A stretch of DNA of 42,576 nucleotides from Bacteroidales bacterium. Its GTDB lineage: Bacteria > Bacteroidota > Bacteroidia > Bacteroidales > M50B96. The notes below the pieces were generated by a model that was given only the letters and a program-made list of their open reading frames with translations, did not search any database and was not told the DNA's origin. The position numbers were made by a program, and so were the translations under genes. The stretch lies in NCBI GenBank assembly GCA_021740905.1, contig JAIOYV010000059.1, positions 1 through 42,576 on the forward strand. Reading direction: 5' to 3'. Each line of letters starts with the position of its first letter. The stretch's first letter is position 1. This document shows positions 8,856-19,100 of this stretch, piece by piece.

Positions 8856-9821
8856 ATGGAACAAATAGCAGTACTTACAGATTTTGCAAAAGATACCCTG
8901 GAGGGCTTGACATCGCAACATAAATATTTGTCATCGAAGTATTTTTACGATGATCGCGGCAGCAAAATTTTCCAGGACATCATGCGGATGCCCGAGTATT
9001 ACCTCACCGATTGCGAACTGGAAATATTTCAAACGCAAAAACAGGAGATATTGGCTGATTTTCTGGGGAGTGGGTCGCATTTCGATTTGCTCGAACTGGG
9101 GGCCGGAGATGGCTTAAAAACCAAGGTTCTGTTGGCACATTTCTTAAACCAGAAGGTCAATTTTAGGTACACACCAATCGATATTTCAGAGGTTGCCGTA
9201 ATAAACCTGGTCTCCGACTTAGAACATGAGCTTGCGGGTTTGGAGGTAAATGGCCTGGTTGGCGATTATTTCGATTTGATCGGGGATGATAAACTGAATG
9301 GACATACCAAAAAGATCATTTTATTTCTGGGGTCCAACATTGGCAATTTCAACCGAAAAAAGTCACTGGCTTTTTTAAGGCGATTAGGTGAGGCCATGAA
9401 CCCCAACGATCAACTATTTATTGGTTTCGACCTGAAAAAAGAATCCGATGTTATTTTAAACGCCTACAACGATCCTTATGGGCACACTGCAGCATTCAAC
9501 CTTAACCTTTTACAAAGGATCAACAATGAACTTGATGCTGACTTCGACCTTTCGAAATTCATTCACCAAGAAGTGTACGACCCGCAAACGGGCACAGCAA
9601 AAAGCTATCTCATAAGCCAGAAAAATCAACAGGTAAGGATCCACGAATTGGATCAAACTATTTACTTTGATGCAGGCGAAAAAGTATATACTGAAATGTC
9701 GCAAAAATACGATTCGGATATGATACAAGATTTAGCCACCGGGTCGGGTTTCGAGGTTGTAAGAAATTACTGTGACCAACGACAATACTTTGTAAACTCA
9801 TTATGGAAACTTAAAACTTAA
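8856..9821 (+). CDS. eanA: L-histidine N-alpha-trimethyltransferase, EgtD/EanA type
   Basis: The 321-residue protein matches the EgtD family along its length. It has YFYDDRGSKIF (29-39) and MPEYYLTDCE (45-54) near the N-terminus, and the SAM-binding motif LELGAGDGLKT at 79-89. Next come FLGSNIGNFN (157-166), the AYNDPYGHTAAFN region (203-215) and VYTEMSQKY (277-285). In mycobacterial EgtD the equivalent tyrosines, asparagine, Glu and Ser hold the histidine carboxylate and imidazole. It would convert histidine to hercynine with three SAM. Because the neighbour is EanB-like rather than EgtB/EgtC/EgtE, the anaerobic EanA name fits better. It is followed after 10 bases by the DUF427 gene, so the two are almost certainly co-transcribed. 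Confidence 0.85.
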   Translation: MEQIAVLTDFAKDTLEGLTSQHKYLSSKYFYDDRGSKIFQDIMRMPEYYLTDCELEIFQTQKQEILADFLGSGSHFDLLELGAGDGLKTKVLLAHFLNQKVNFRYTPIDISEVAVINLVSDLEHELAGLEVNGLVGDYFDLIGDDKLNGHTKKIILFLGSNIGNFNRKKSLAFLRRLGEAMNPNDQLFIGFDLKKESDVILNAYNDPYGHTAAFNLNLLQRINNELDADFDLSKFIHQEVYDPQTGTAKSYLISQKNQQVRIHELDQTIYFDAGEKVYTEMSQKYDSDMIQDLATGSGFEVVRNYCDQRQYFVNSLWKLKT

Positions 9822-9831
9822 AACTTAAAAT

Positions 9832-10113
9832 ATGAAAGCAAGCTGGAATGGTAAAGTCGTGGCCGAAAGCGACAAAACAATCAACATCGAAGGAAATCAA
9901 TACTTCCCACCTGATTCGGTAAACAAGGAGTTTTTATCAAGTAGCGAAACCCACACAGTTTGCCACTGGAAAGGGACAGCCTCTTACTACGACCTTGTGG
10001 TGGATGGCAAAACCAATAAGGATGCTGCCTGGTATTATCCCGAAACATCGAATCTTGCCAAGAATATAAAAGGGTACATTGCCTTTTGGCACGGTGTGGA
10101 AGTGGCGGAGTAG
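9832..10113 (+). CDS. DUF427 family small protein
   Basis: These 93 residues carry the hallmarks of DUF427 (PF04248). There is an N-terminal strand with WNGKVVAES, the segment YFPPDSV, then CHWKGTASYYDL, and DAAWYYPETSN with IKGYIAFWHGVEV at the end. The family is a small beta-barrel of unproven function that occurs in bacteria and fungi. Its ATG lies 10 bases after the eanA stop, so it is translated from the same message. That makes a role linked to hercynine or ergothioneine plausible but unproven. There is no signal peptide or cofactor motif that I can name, and the length is complete. Confidence 0.85.
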   Translation: MKASWNGKVVAESDKTINIEGNQYFPPDSVNKEFLSSSETHTVCHWKGTASYYDLVVDGKTNKDAAWYYPETSNLAKNIKGYIAFWHGVEVAE

Positions 10114-10135
10114 AATGGAATAAACCCTGCAGTAC

Positions 10136-10339
10136 ATTTCTTTCCTCTCTTTTAAGAAAGCTAAAATTATCAGTTTTTATGGGAGTTGACAGAAACTCAG
10201 CAAAATTTGCGGACTCCTTCTTTTCCTTATTGAACGATTTCTTTCGATACTTAAAAACCAGATATTCATAGTAGTTTGCCAATTCTCTTTTTGCTTCGTC
10301 CGTAAGAGAGTTCATATCAATAAATGCTGCATGATCCAT
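10136..10339 (-). pseudogene. DUF2281-like antitoxin relic without proper end
   Basis: From ATG 10339 the frame reads MDHAAFIDMNSLTDEAKREL and goes on through YYEYLVFKYRKK to FLKREERN. This looks like the small VapB-type DUF2281 antitoxins of Bacteroidota, which normally end within a residue or two of that last motif. Here the frame runs on without a stop to 9881, through 84 codons antisense to the DUF427 gene, with no sensible protein character. No PIN-domain toxin follows. I read it as the remnant of a toxin-antitoxin pair whose 3' part was replaced by the ean/DUF427 block. A functional read-through protein is possible but unlikely. The remaining bases up to 10546 show nothing definite. Confidence 0.5.
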
Positions 10340-10546
10340 AACTATTTTATTTTGAATCAAAATTAGTACTTTCTTATGGACAAGAAAAAGGGAACAAGAT
10401 TTTTACGTTCTTGAAGTCATGGAAAATCTAAATTTCGAAATCTGCAAATCGGTGGAAGTTAAACCACATTTTGAAAAAAACTAAATTCCCTGTCCTTCGC
10501 GTTTCATCTTTTTGTAATTTAACGGGTTCAAATTTTTAGAAAAAAT

Positions 10547-10903
10547 ATGGCTATTATGATGAAGATTTACCACAACCCACGGTGCAAGAAAAGCCGGGCA
10601 GGTTTGCAATACTTGCAGGAAAAAGGCATCGAATTCGAAGTAATCGAATATTTAAAAGATGAGTTTACGCAGGAAAGTTTCAAGAATGTATTGATGCTCC
10701 TGAACAAAAAACCACACGACTTGATCCGCACCCAGGAAGAAATGTACAAGAAGGAATTGAAAGGGCGCAATTTCACCGACGACGAATGGGTGAAGATTAT
10801 GGTCGAAAACCCCAGGCTTATCAGTCGGCCTATCGTATGTGGGAAATATAAAGCAGTTTTGGCTCAGCCACCCGAATACATTGACGAACTATTACACAAC
10901 TAA
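10547..10903 (+). CDS. ArsC/Spx-like thioredoxin-fold reductase family protein
   Basis: The 118 residues have the ArsC-family fold: [18 protein letters not shown] at the N-terminus with the single redox Cys in NPRCKKSR, then the [13 protein letters not shown] strand, and [19 protein letters not shown] with the conserved Arg-Pro. Family members include glutaredoxin-linked arsenate reductases and the YffB/Spx group. The Lys-Lys after the Cys differs from the usual Gly-Thr-Ser of proven arsenate reductases, and no other ars gene is near, so a general thiol-redox role is equally likely. ATGs at 10547, 10556 and 10559 are all possible starts; the conserved part begins at the last. fumC starts 11 bases after the stop, which suggests an operon. 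Confidence 0.75.
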   Translation: MAIMMKIYHNPRCKKSRAGLQYLQEKGIEFEVIEYLKDEFTQESFKNVLMLLNKKPHDLIRTQEEMYKKELKGRNFTDDEWVKIMVENPRLISRPIVCGKYKAVLAQPPEYIDELLHN

Positions 10904-10914
10904 TATTTATAGAA

Positions 10915-12309
10915 ATGAACTACCGAATTGAAAAAGACACCATGGGCGAGGTAAAAGTACCTGCCGAAAAATATTGGGGCGCGCAAACACAGCGCTCGGT
11001 CGAGAATTTCCCCATCGGGGCACCAGCTTCGATGCCACGCGAAATTGTGCAGGCTTTTGGCTATCTGAAAAAAGCCGCTGCCTTTGCCAACCACGAACTG
11101 GGTGTGTTGGATGGTAAAAAACGCGACCTGATCGGAAAGGCATGTGATGAAATTATCGAAGGCAAATTATACGATCAATTTCCGCTTGTGATATGGCAAA
11201 CAGGATCGGGCACACAAAGCAACATGAACGGCAACGAGGTTATTTCCAACCGCGCCCATGTACTGGCCGGAAACAAACTGGGCGAAGGCGAACGCTTTAT
11301 CCACCCCAACGATGATGTAAACAAATCGCAATCGTCGAACGATACTTTCCCAACGGCTATGCACATTGCTGCCTATAAAATCCTAATCGAAAAAACAATC
11401 CCAAAAATTCAGAAGCTGCGCAATACCCTCGACGAACGGGCAAAGGCCATGAAAGATGTGGTAAAAATTGGCCGTACTCACTGGATGGACGCTACACCCC
11501 TTACCTTGGGACAGGAGTTTTCGGGCTATGTGTCGCAAATCGACCACGGTATAAGGGCATTGAAAAACACGCTTGCCCACCTTTCGGAATTAGCTCTGGG
11601 GGGAACAGCTGTGGGAACAGGACTTAATACACCCAAAGGCTACGATGTGGCAGTGGCCAAATACATTGCCCAGTTTACCAATCTGCCTTTTATTACTGCT
11701 GAAAATAAATTCGAGTCGCTGGCCGCCCACGATGCCATTGTGGAAACACACGGGGCTTTGAAACAATTAGCAGTTAGTTTTACAAAAATTGCCAACGACA
11801 TCCGTATGTTGGCTTCCGGGCCACGTTCGGGCATTGGCGAAATCATAATCCCTTCCAACGAGCCGGGATCGTCGATCATGCCAGGCAAGGTGAACCCCAC
11901 CCAGGTGGAAGCTCTTACAATGGTTTGCGCCCAGGTGATGGGCAACGATGTGGCCATTTCGATTGGAGGCATGAACGGCCATTTCGAGCTAAATGTGTTC
12001 AAACCCATGATGATTTATAATTTCCTTCAATCGGCAGAATTGCTGGGCGATGCTTGCGAATCGTTCAACGATAAATGTGCGGTGGGTATCGAGCCAAATC
12101 ACCCACGTATTAAAGAGCATCTGCAAAATTCGTTGATGCTGGTAACCGCCTTAAATACCCATATTGGTTACGATAAATCGGCCAAGATTGCCAAGAAAGC
12201 CCACCAGGAAGGCACCACGTTAAAACAGGCTGCCCTCGATCTGGCTTATCTGACAGAAGAAGAATTTGATTTATGGGTGGTCCCATCGAAGATGATCGGG
12301 TCGCTTTAG
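10915..12309 (+). CDS. fumC: Class II fumarate hydratase
   Basis: The 464-residue protein is full length for FumC. It starts [20 protein letters not shown] and carries [19 protein letters not shown], the fumarate lyase signature [10 protein letters not shown] (318-327) and the catalytic region [20 protein letters not shown], with His189. It reversibly hydrates fumarate to malate in the TCA cycle as an oxygen-stable, iron-free tetramer. The residues after the His are Trp-Met where E. coli has Leu-Gln, a lineage variant that leaves the active-site His intact. It sits 11 bases after the ArsC-like gene and ends in front of a clear hairpin terminator. Confidence 0.97.
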   Translation: MNYRIEKDTMGEVKVPAEKYWGAQTQRSVENFPIGAPASMPREIVQAFGYLKKAAAFANHELGVLDGKKRDLIGKACDEIIEGKLYDQFPLVIWQTGSGTQSNMNGNEVISNRAHVLAGNKLGEGERFIHPNDDVNKSQSSNDTFPTAMHIAAYKILIEKTIPKIQKLRNTLDERAKAMKDVVKIGRTHWMDATPLTLGQEFSGYVSQIDHGIRALKNTLAHLSELALGGTAVGTGLNTPKGYDVAVAKYIAQFTNLPFITAENKFESLAAHDAIVETHGALKQLAVSFTKIANDIRMLASGPRSGIGEIIIPSNEPGSSIMPGKVNPTQVEALTMVCAQVMGNDVAISIGGMNGHFELNVFKPMMIYNFLQSAELLGDACESFNDKCAVGIEPNHPRIKEHLQNSLMLVTALNTHIGYDKSAKIAKKAHQEGTTLKQAALDLAYLTEEEFDLWVVPSKMIGSL

Positions 12310-12333
12310 ACAATAAAAACGTATCGCTCAACG

Positions 12334-12368
12334 AGACCTCCATGGTTTTCAAAAAACCTTGGAGGTCT
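12334..12368. terminator. Hairpin terminator between convergent fumC and the histidine kinase
   Basis: AGACCTCCATGGTTTT (12334-12349) pairs with AAAACCTTGGAGGTCT (12353-12368) with one mismatch and a three-base loop. It lies 24 bases after the fumC stop and 16 bases beyond the kinase stop, so it can serve both strands. Confidence 0.75.
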
Positions 12369-12384
12369 TGTAAAAGAAAGAGAT

Positions 12385-14598
12385 TTATTCTTTTGCATCT
12401 TGCCCCAGATAGGCGGGCAGGGATAATTTGAATATGCTGCCACCGGGGGTATTCAGGTCGTTGTTCTTGCGGACTACGCTTTCGGCCCAAAGCCTCCCGT
12501 TGTTCTTCCTGACGAATTCCGAACAAAGCGAAAGGCCTATTCCTGACCCCGATTCGTTTGCTGTGCCCCTGGTCGAAACGGTTTCGTTCATTTTAAAAAT
12601 CCGCCTCATTTGGTCAATATCAATCCCGACTCCATGATCCAATATAGCAACTTCAACTTCGCTTCGACCATCCTTCGACCAAATCTCAATTTTGCCCCCT
12701 TTGTATGAAAACTTGATGGCGTTTGAAATCAAATTCCTAAAAATAAGCCGCAGCATGTCAGGGTCGAACCAAACATAAATCCCGGGTTCAATATTTACAT
12801 TGATGGCGATATTTTTTTGCGTGCTAAAATGGGAATGTAGGTGGATGGTTTCATGGACAATCTCGTTAAGGTCGCATTTCGAGGGATTGACCAGTAATGC
12901 CCCCTTTTGGCTATTTGCCCAAAACAAAATGTTTTCTAATAAGGTCATAGCCGATTTTGCAGATATATGGAGGCTTTTCAGCAATTTATCGATGTCCTTT
13001 TGTTCAAGTTCAAAATCTTTGTAGTAGATCGTGTCGAGCACCGAATCGAGCAAGCCTATGGGGCCGCGCAAATCGTGACCTATAATCGAGAACAATTTGT
13101 CTTTGCTTTTATTGATCCCAATAAGTTCGGCCTTTTGCTCTTTAAGTTTGAAGTTGGTATCTTCGATCACCTTTTGCTTATCTTCAATCTCCTTATTCTT
13201 GCTGATAAGGATAGAATTGGCCTTTTTTAGTTTTTTGCGCCCCCTGAAGAAAACCAGGGCCATCACGAGGAAAAGCCATGCAATTAAGGCCAGGGCTATA
13301 TTCAGGATTCTTTTTTTTTCAATTTCAGCCTTTTGCAATGCAATTTCTTCTTTGTTACTGGCCAATTCGTATTTGCTTTGGATTTCGGCAATCTCTATCG
13401 ATTTGATTTCGTTGAAAAGGCTGTCGTTCAAATCTTTGAATTCAATGTGGTAATTGTAGGCACTCTCAAAATCGTTTATCTCCGCATAGCATCGAGCTAC
13501 CAAACCATACGCAAATTTTTGGATGTCAAGGGCATCGATCACTCGGGCTATCTCAATACTTTTTAAAAGATAGGGAATGGCATTTTCGGAATTGCCCATT
13601 TTATGATATTCGCTACCTATGATACCATTGCATTTGGCCTGGTTGCGGGTATTCCCGTTCGTCGCAGAAATAGCAAGCGATTGTTTCAGGTACTCCAGCG
13701 ATTTTTCAATACTGTCCTGTTTCCCATAAACAAGTCCGATATTCAAATAGCTTGTATCGAGTTTGTTTTCCTGGCCCAGCTCCATTTTTATCTTTATCGA
13801 AAGCTGGTAATAATAAATGGATCGGGTGTAATCTTTCAATTGGTCGTACACCAGGCCCAGGTTATTCAGCACTATTGCTATCCCATTTTGGTCGCGCAAT
13901 GTTTTTTTTAACTCCAGCGATTCGTTGAAAACCTCAATGGCCTTATCGTATTGTTTATCGTGAAAATAGACCAGCCCAATGCTATTTAGGATTTTTGAAA
14001 CCCTGGCCTGGTTGCCCTGTTTCTTTGGGAGTTCCAAAGCCCAGTAAAAACACTCCAATGCTTTTGGAAGGTCGTTTTGTTTCCGGTAAGCAATCCCCAT
14101 ATCGTAACAACAGAGCGAAATGTTTTCCCTGTCACCAATCTTTTCAGCCACCCGTATCGACTGTACATATTTCTCGATAGCCGTTTCATACTTGCCATTG
14201 TCAACATATATCGAGCCTTCCTTATTCAGGCATTTAATTACATTGGACTGATCGTTAATTTCAGCAAATAGGCTGCTGGCTTCTTCCAATTTCTCGATGG
14301 CACCCTCGTAATCGTTTTGTTGTTCGGTAATTAAGGCAAGTTGATAGAGGGCATCTGCTTCAAAGCCTTTATTTTCCAACTGGCGAGACAAATCAAGAGC
14401 CTTAATTGCATAAGTTTTCGATTCGGCAATATTGCTTTCAAACACTACATAGCTGTGTTTGAGCAATAATTTAACTTTGCCGGTATCGTCTGCAGCAGCA
14501 GAGATTTGCGACAGTACTGTTTCCTTCTTATTCTCTTGCGAAAATAAGGGAAGAAAAAGCAGGGTAAATAAAATGACAAAAACTCCTTTCATATACAT
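12385..14598 (-). CDS. TPR-containing sensor histidine kinase
   Basis: The protein has 737 residues. A signal peptide (about 1-20, ending PLFSQ) leads to a periplasmic region of about eight tetratricopeptide repeats (roughly 40-400, e.g. LNNLGLVYDQLKDYTRSIYY). A heptad-rich linker, one membrane helix (about 430-452) and a coiled coil follow. The kinase core has the phospho-acceptor His508 in SIIGHDLRGP, the N box NLISNAIKFS, and the G boxes DHGVGID and GSGIGLSL. This is the usual Bacteroidota layout in which periplasmic TPRs sense an unknown signal. No response regulator gene is adjacent, so the partner must lie elsewhere. ATG at 14598 or 14592 could be used. It faces fumC across a shared terminator. 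Confidence 0.93.
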   Translation of the reverse strand: MYMKGVFVILFTLLFLPLFSQENKKETVLSQISAAADDTGKVKLLLKHSYVVFESNIAESKTYAIKALDLSRQLENKGFEADALYQLALITEQQNDYEGAIEKLEEASSLFAEINDQSNVIKCLNKEGSIYVDNGKYETAIEKYVQSIRVAEKIGDRENISLCCYDMGIAYRKQNDLPKALECFYWALELPKKQGNQARVSKILNSIGLVYFHDKQYDKAIEVFNESLELKKTLRDQNGIAIVLNNLGLVYDQLKDYTRSIYYYQLSIKIKMELGQENKLDTSYLNIGLVYGKQDSIEKSLEYLKQSLAISATNGNTRNQAKCNGIIGSEYHKMGNSENAIPYLLKSIEIARVIDALDIQKFAYGLVARCYAEINDFESAYNYHIEFKDLNDSLFNEIKSIEIAEIQSKYELASNKEEIALQKAEIEKKRILNIALALIAWLFLVMALVFFRGRKKLKKANSILISKNKEIEDKQKVIEDTNFKLKEQKAELIGINKSKDKLFSIIGHDLRGPIGLLDSVLDTIYYKDFELEQKDIDKLLKSLHISAKSAMTLLENILFWANSQKGALLVNPSKCDLNEIVHETIHLHSHFSTQKNIAINVNIEPGIYVWFDPDMLRLIFRNLISNAIKFSYKGGKIEIWSKDGRSEVEVAILDHGVGIDIDQMRRIFKMNETVSTRGTANESGSGIGLSLCSEFVRKNNGRLWAESVVRKNNDLNTPGGSIFKLSLPAYLGQDAKE

Positions 14599-14658
14599 AT
14601 TACTACTGCAAAGAAAGCAATTATTGTCTTTCGGGAAAGGATAAATATCGTAGGTATT

Positions 14659-14813
14659 GACCTGTCATCGTCCGAAGGAGACCTGTCATCGTCCGAAGGA
14701 CATGACAGCGTCGCTCTTGCCCGGTTGGCGTAAACGCTGACAGAGCCAGTCCCGATCATTTCGGGATCCTTCGTACGCTGCCAGGTTTACCTTTGGACGC
14801 TGCCAAGTTTACC
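14659..14813. repeat. Cluster of short tandem and inverted repeats
   Basis: An exact 21-base tandem duplication occupies 14659-14679 and 14680-14700. Its CTGTCAT word is answered by ATGACAG at 14702-14708. A hairpin TCCCGA/TCGGGA lies at 14750-14766. Two 17-base copies (14775-14791 and 14797-14813, one mismatch) are spaced by 5 bases, and the second overlaps the TAA of the propeller gene. The block sits downstream of the minus-strand propeller genes and upstream of the kinase start, so it may end one transcript. Confidence 0.6.
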
Positions 14814-16118
14814 GCACTACCACAAACTTCCTCACAAACACTTGCTCACGGCTGATGGCACGGATAAAGTAGTTGCCAGGGGGCAAGCCTGAAATATCAA
14901 TGCTCTTTTGTGTTTTATTGCTTATTGTTTTTTGAAGGAGTTGACCGGTTGTAGAGTAAATTTCGACTTGGGTTATAATGCCCTCTGGAACACGTACATT
15001 TAGTTGGTTTAATGCTGGTACAGGAAAAACATCAATTCTGTTTTCGTTATCTTCATTGGTTTCGACAGTAAGAAATGAAACTGGTGTCATTTCTCCACCA
15101 TCATTTGTTGTTTTAAGTATTTCGCCTTCTATACCAACAGCATATCCAATTTTGGGACTCGCAAAGTAAATAGAATGCAATGCTCCAAAAAGCACATCTT
15201 CAATGGTTTGATAATAAAAAGTATTCCCCTGATCGATAGTTTTTATAATTTTTCCTCCAATAAAATAAGCATTATCTTCATCATGTATATATATGTCCAT
15301 AATATCACTTGTCGAACTTAATAAGAAATCGTTCCATGTTTGACCGCCATTATATGTACATGCAATTTTTCCTAAATTATAAGATCCTGTCCATTTGTTG
15401 CCTGCTATATATCCAATGTTTTCAGTATGATAACCAACAGCGAGAATTGAATTGAAATTTGGAAAATTTGAAGAAATGTCGAACCAGCTATCTCCCGCAT
15501 TTATTGTTTTAAGACCGTAGTTTGCATACCCGATACTATCAGAAGGGAAATCAAAGTCACGCGCAAATACAAAATTACCGTTAATACCCCAACTAATACC
15601 TCCATTAGTGGTTTTTTGTAATGATTGATAACCACCGGCCGCAAATCCAACCTCAGAATCAAAAAAGAATACTTTTGTAAAAATTATCCCATTCCAATTA
15701 CATACATTGCAATTAATTTCCACCCAATTGTTTCCACCGTCGGTTGTTTTTAGAATGAATAAATCTGGAGCCGGGCTTTCGCCAACAATATATCCGGTAT
15801 CAGAGGTCGGGAAACAAATCGAATTTAATTGGACGAACGAAGGGTAAAACAAAGTATCCCAAGTAGCCCCTCCATCAACAGTTTTAAGGAGCATGCCATT
15901 GGGGTTTACCATCAAAGAATCAACATACTGGTAAAGGGTGGATAAGAAGGGATAAAATCCATATATTTTTGGCCAACAACAAAACCAGTATCATTATTAT
16001 GGAAATACACATCATGCAATATGATTGTAGTATCGTACTCACTTATTAAATACCATTGGGCAGTACCTTTTGTCTGGCATGATAACAAAATGATTGCTAG
16101 GATTAATAAATTTCTCAT
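14809..16118 (-). pseudogene. Ycf48/BNR-type propeller protein with T9SS sorting domain, frameshifted
   Basis: ATG 16118 begins MRNLLILAIILLSCQTKGTA, a signal peptide or lipoprotein leader, and continues WYLISEYDTTIILHDVYFHN to DTGFVVGQK. The frame then goes out of register and stops at 15912. In the next frame the protein resumes smoothly with IYGFYPFLSTLYQYVDSL and runs to 14809. One lost A in the run of five (15966-15970 on plus) would join them. The body has Ycf48-like repeats (LLKTVDGGATWD, LKTTDGGNNWVEI, TGYIVGE). The end is a type-A T9SS sorting domain, VFPVPALNQLNVRVPEG with a final KFVVVR. The start is 11 bases after the upstream propeller gene, so they form an operon. Whether the break is biological or a sequencing error cannot be told from one sequence. 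Confidence 0.75.
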
Positions 16119-16129
16119 GATACTTAGGA

Positions 16130-19100
16130 TTAAAGTTTTATAAATTTTTTGGATATGCAATTAGTGCCATTTATTAGTTGTACAATATAAACACCTGGAC
16201 GTAAATCCTTGATATCTATTCTAATTTCGCCATCGCTGGCTTTTAACAGTTGTGATTTTACTCTTTTCCCGGCCACACTATTTACAACTATTTCGGTACT
16301 TCCCTTTATTTTATCAGAAAGCTTAATATTTAGTATTTCCTCAGTTGGGTTTGGATAAATATCAATATTGTCACTGCTCTTATATGTTTCAATACTTATT
16401 GGACCCGAGAAAATATTAAAACGTGCTACATATTGCCAACAATTGTTAAAAATATCATCGTTGAGCACGTTTTGATTTTGATCGTCATATGGGATATTGG
16501 GAATTTGAAGATCTGGATCATTTAGATAATTATCATTATCAGTCATAGTAAGCCCTGCAATATATAATTTTGAATTATTTGTAACTGTACAGGTGTATGT
16601 ATCATCTATTCCATTTCCGCCAAAATAAGTAGTCCACATATGTACCTGTTCAGAATTAAAACGGGCAATAAACCCATCATCATTAAGGTTTTGGCCTACC
16701 TTGTCGTCATTAATGTAATAATATATGGGCGCTGTTTGTGGAAATGGTAAAGTTGTTCCGATATATGATCCTCCATGAGTTTGTCCAACTACATAAATAT
16801 AATCATTATTATCAATGAGTAAATTCCAAATTCTGTCAACAGACTTAGTCCCAAAATAACTAGACCAAACAATTGTCCCAATTGCTGCACCAGTACCGGT
16901 AATTTTAGAAATAAAACCTGATGGAGGAATATCAAGAGGGTTGTAATAAGGAATGATTGGTTCATAATAATCAAGTGTTGAATTATCATCGTAGTCTTGA
17001 ACTACAATACTCCCAGATGTGAATCCCTTAATTACAATATCATCGGAATTATCTACAGCAATTCCGGTTCCCTCACCATACCCTAAGGACTCATATAAAA
17101 CCAATAAATCATTACTATTAAATTTTGCAACAAAAATATCATCCCCTGGAGTAGCCCCAGTAATAGCGGAATGTCCCGGATCCTGATCATTATTTAGTGT
17201 TAGCCCCGAATTATATGTTCCAACTCCTGTTATATAAATATTGTTTGAGTCATCACAATCAATACTATTTATTTTATCTACATCAAAAAGAGTAACCCAT
17301 TTCCTGGCTCTATCTGAATCGAACTTTAGTATTATGCCATTGCCAACAGTATAATTTGAAGCAACAGAAAGAGTACATAACTCCGTTGTTAGATCACCAA
17401 TACCGACAATATATAGATTGTCGAGATTGTCAAACTTAAGGTCATAAGCCTTTTCATCAGCACAATCTTCACCGTAAAAAGTGCCCCATAATAAATTATC
17501 CCCCATAATCCCAAATTCTGCTATGAAAATATCATTGTTATACCCGGCAGAGCAATAAACATTCTCATCATCGTAGTAAGAACCATATGGTTCTTTAAAT
17601 GGTATTAACTCCGACGTTGTATATCCCGAGATAAATATATGGCCCATGCTATTTAAGCCAATACCTGTAGAAATTTCATCCCCAGTTCCCCCATAGTAAG
17701 TTTTCCAGATTACCTCAATCCCATTATTAATTTTAACAATGAAAGCATCATAACCCCCAGAATTAGTATTAAGATAACCATAAGGCCCAGGCATAGTTCC
17801 TCCCAAATTATTTGTGCATCCTGTAATAAAAACATCATTGCTTCCATTTGAGATCATATCATTTATATTTGTAAACTGGCTTCCAAAATAAGAGCTCCAT
17901 TCCAAATTCTCAATTGCAGTATTTGAAGATAATGCAGAACCATTATTCATTTCAATCACCAATGGAAGTGATGTATTATATGATCCAATTGTGAAGAATA
18001 AATGGTTTGTATTAAGGTCATATTCCGGTTGCCAGGCAAGATTTACTGGATCGCCATTTGAATCAATTTGGTATGCTTTGGCTTGTGGATAAACTATACT
18101 ACCGAGTTCAGTGTATAAAATTAATTCTTCATTGAATCCAACTTTTATACTATCTGCACCTGTAAAAAGGCAATGAATGATATTTGGAGTGCCTCCTGGT
18201 TTAATAATATAGTAAAGTTTAGGACCTCTGTTATTGCTTGAAATTAATAGGTCAATATCATCAAACACTTCATTGTAAATTACTTTAGAATAGTTTTTCA
18301 CTCTTGATCTTCCTTCAGGAATATAACTATAAAAGAAATTTGAATAATAATTTAATTCATCAAAAGCACGTACTTTAATTTCTGAGGCGGGTTCAATGAA
18401 TTCCATGTCAATCCTATAATAATCAAACAAACCGTTTGTTTCATTTGAATCAGCCAATAAGTAACTTACTTTATCATCCCAAAAGTAACAAACAGGTTTT
18501 GAGTCAATTGTATAATACTTTACATCAGGCACAGGATTAAAGCCCGTATCTGCTAATTGTCCGAAATTGGCTGTATATGCCATCTGGGCAATTTCATCAT
18601 CAGGAGGTATTATTACATCGATCTCCGAATATTTTACAGTTATGTACTGATAATCATCACCAATACATGATTGCCCAACAACAATTATATCGCCCTCGTT
18701 ATCAAGACAAATATCTTTGGCTTCATCGTTTTTGTTGTAAAGACCATTGTAGGTCATTTTCCATATAAGGTCGCCATCGGTGTTGTACTTTAAGGTAAGG
18801 TAGTCGCTATTGCTGCCATTAAAATAAGTTGCTGCCACGAAGATATTCCCCGAACCGTCGACTATAAGTGCTTCGCCTTTGTCGCAACCGTAATCGTCAT
18901 CGTTGTATTCTTCGACCCACTGTTGTGCACCAGAGCTATTGTATTTAATGGTAACTATGTTGGTATCCTCGTCCTGAGTTAGGGAATATCCAGTAACATA
19001 TACATTGCCGCTGGCATCTACCTGAATGGACCGGGCTACGTCATCTAGGCTGTCGGTGTTGTTATAGGTAGCTGTCCATTGTACATCGAGGCTGTCGTTT

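Noticed and set aside
8856-9821. The aerobic EgtB-type ergothioneine pathway.
   Set aside because: No EgtB, EgtC, EgtA or EgtE-like gene is present; the neighbour is a rhodanese protein instead.
10547-10903. Arsenic resistance operon.
   Set aside because: There is only one ArsC-family gene, with an atypical Cys-Lys-Lys motif and no arsR, arsB or acr3; the operon partner is fumC.
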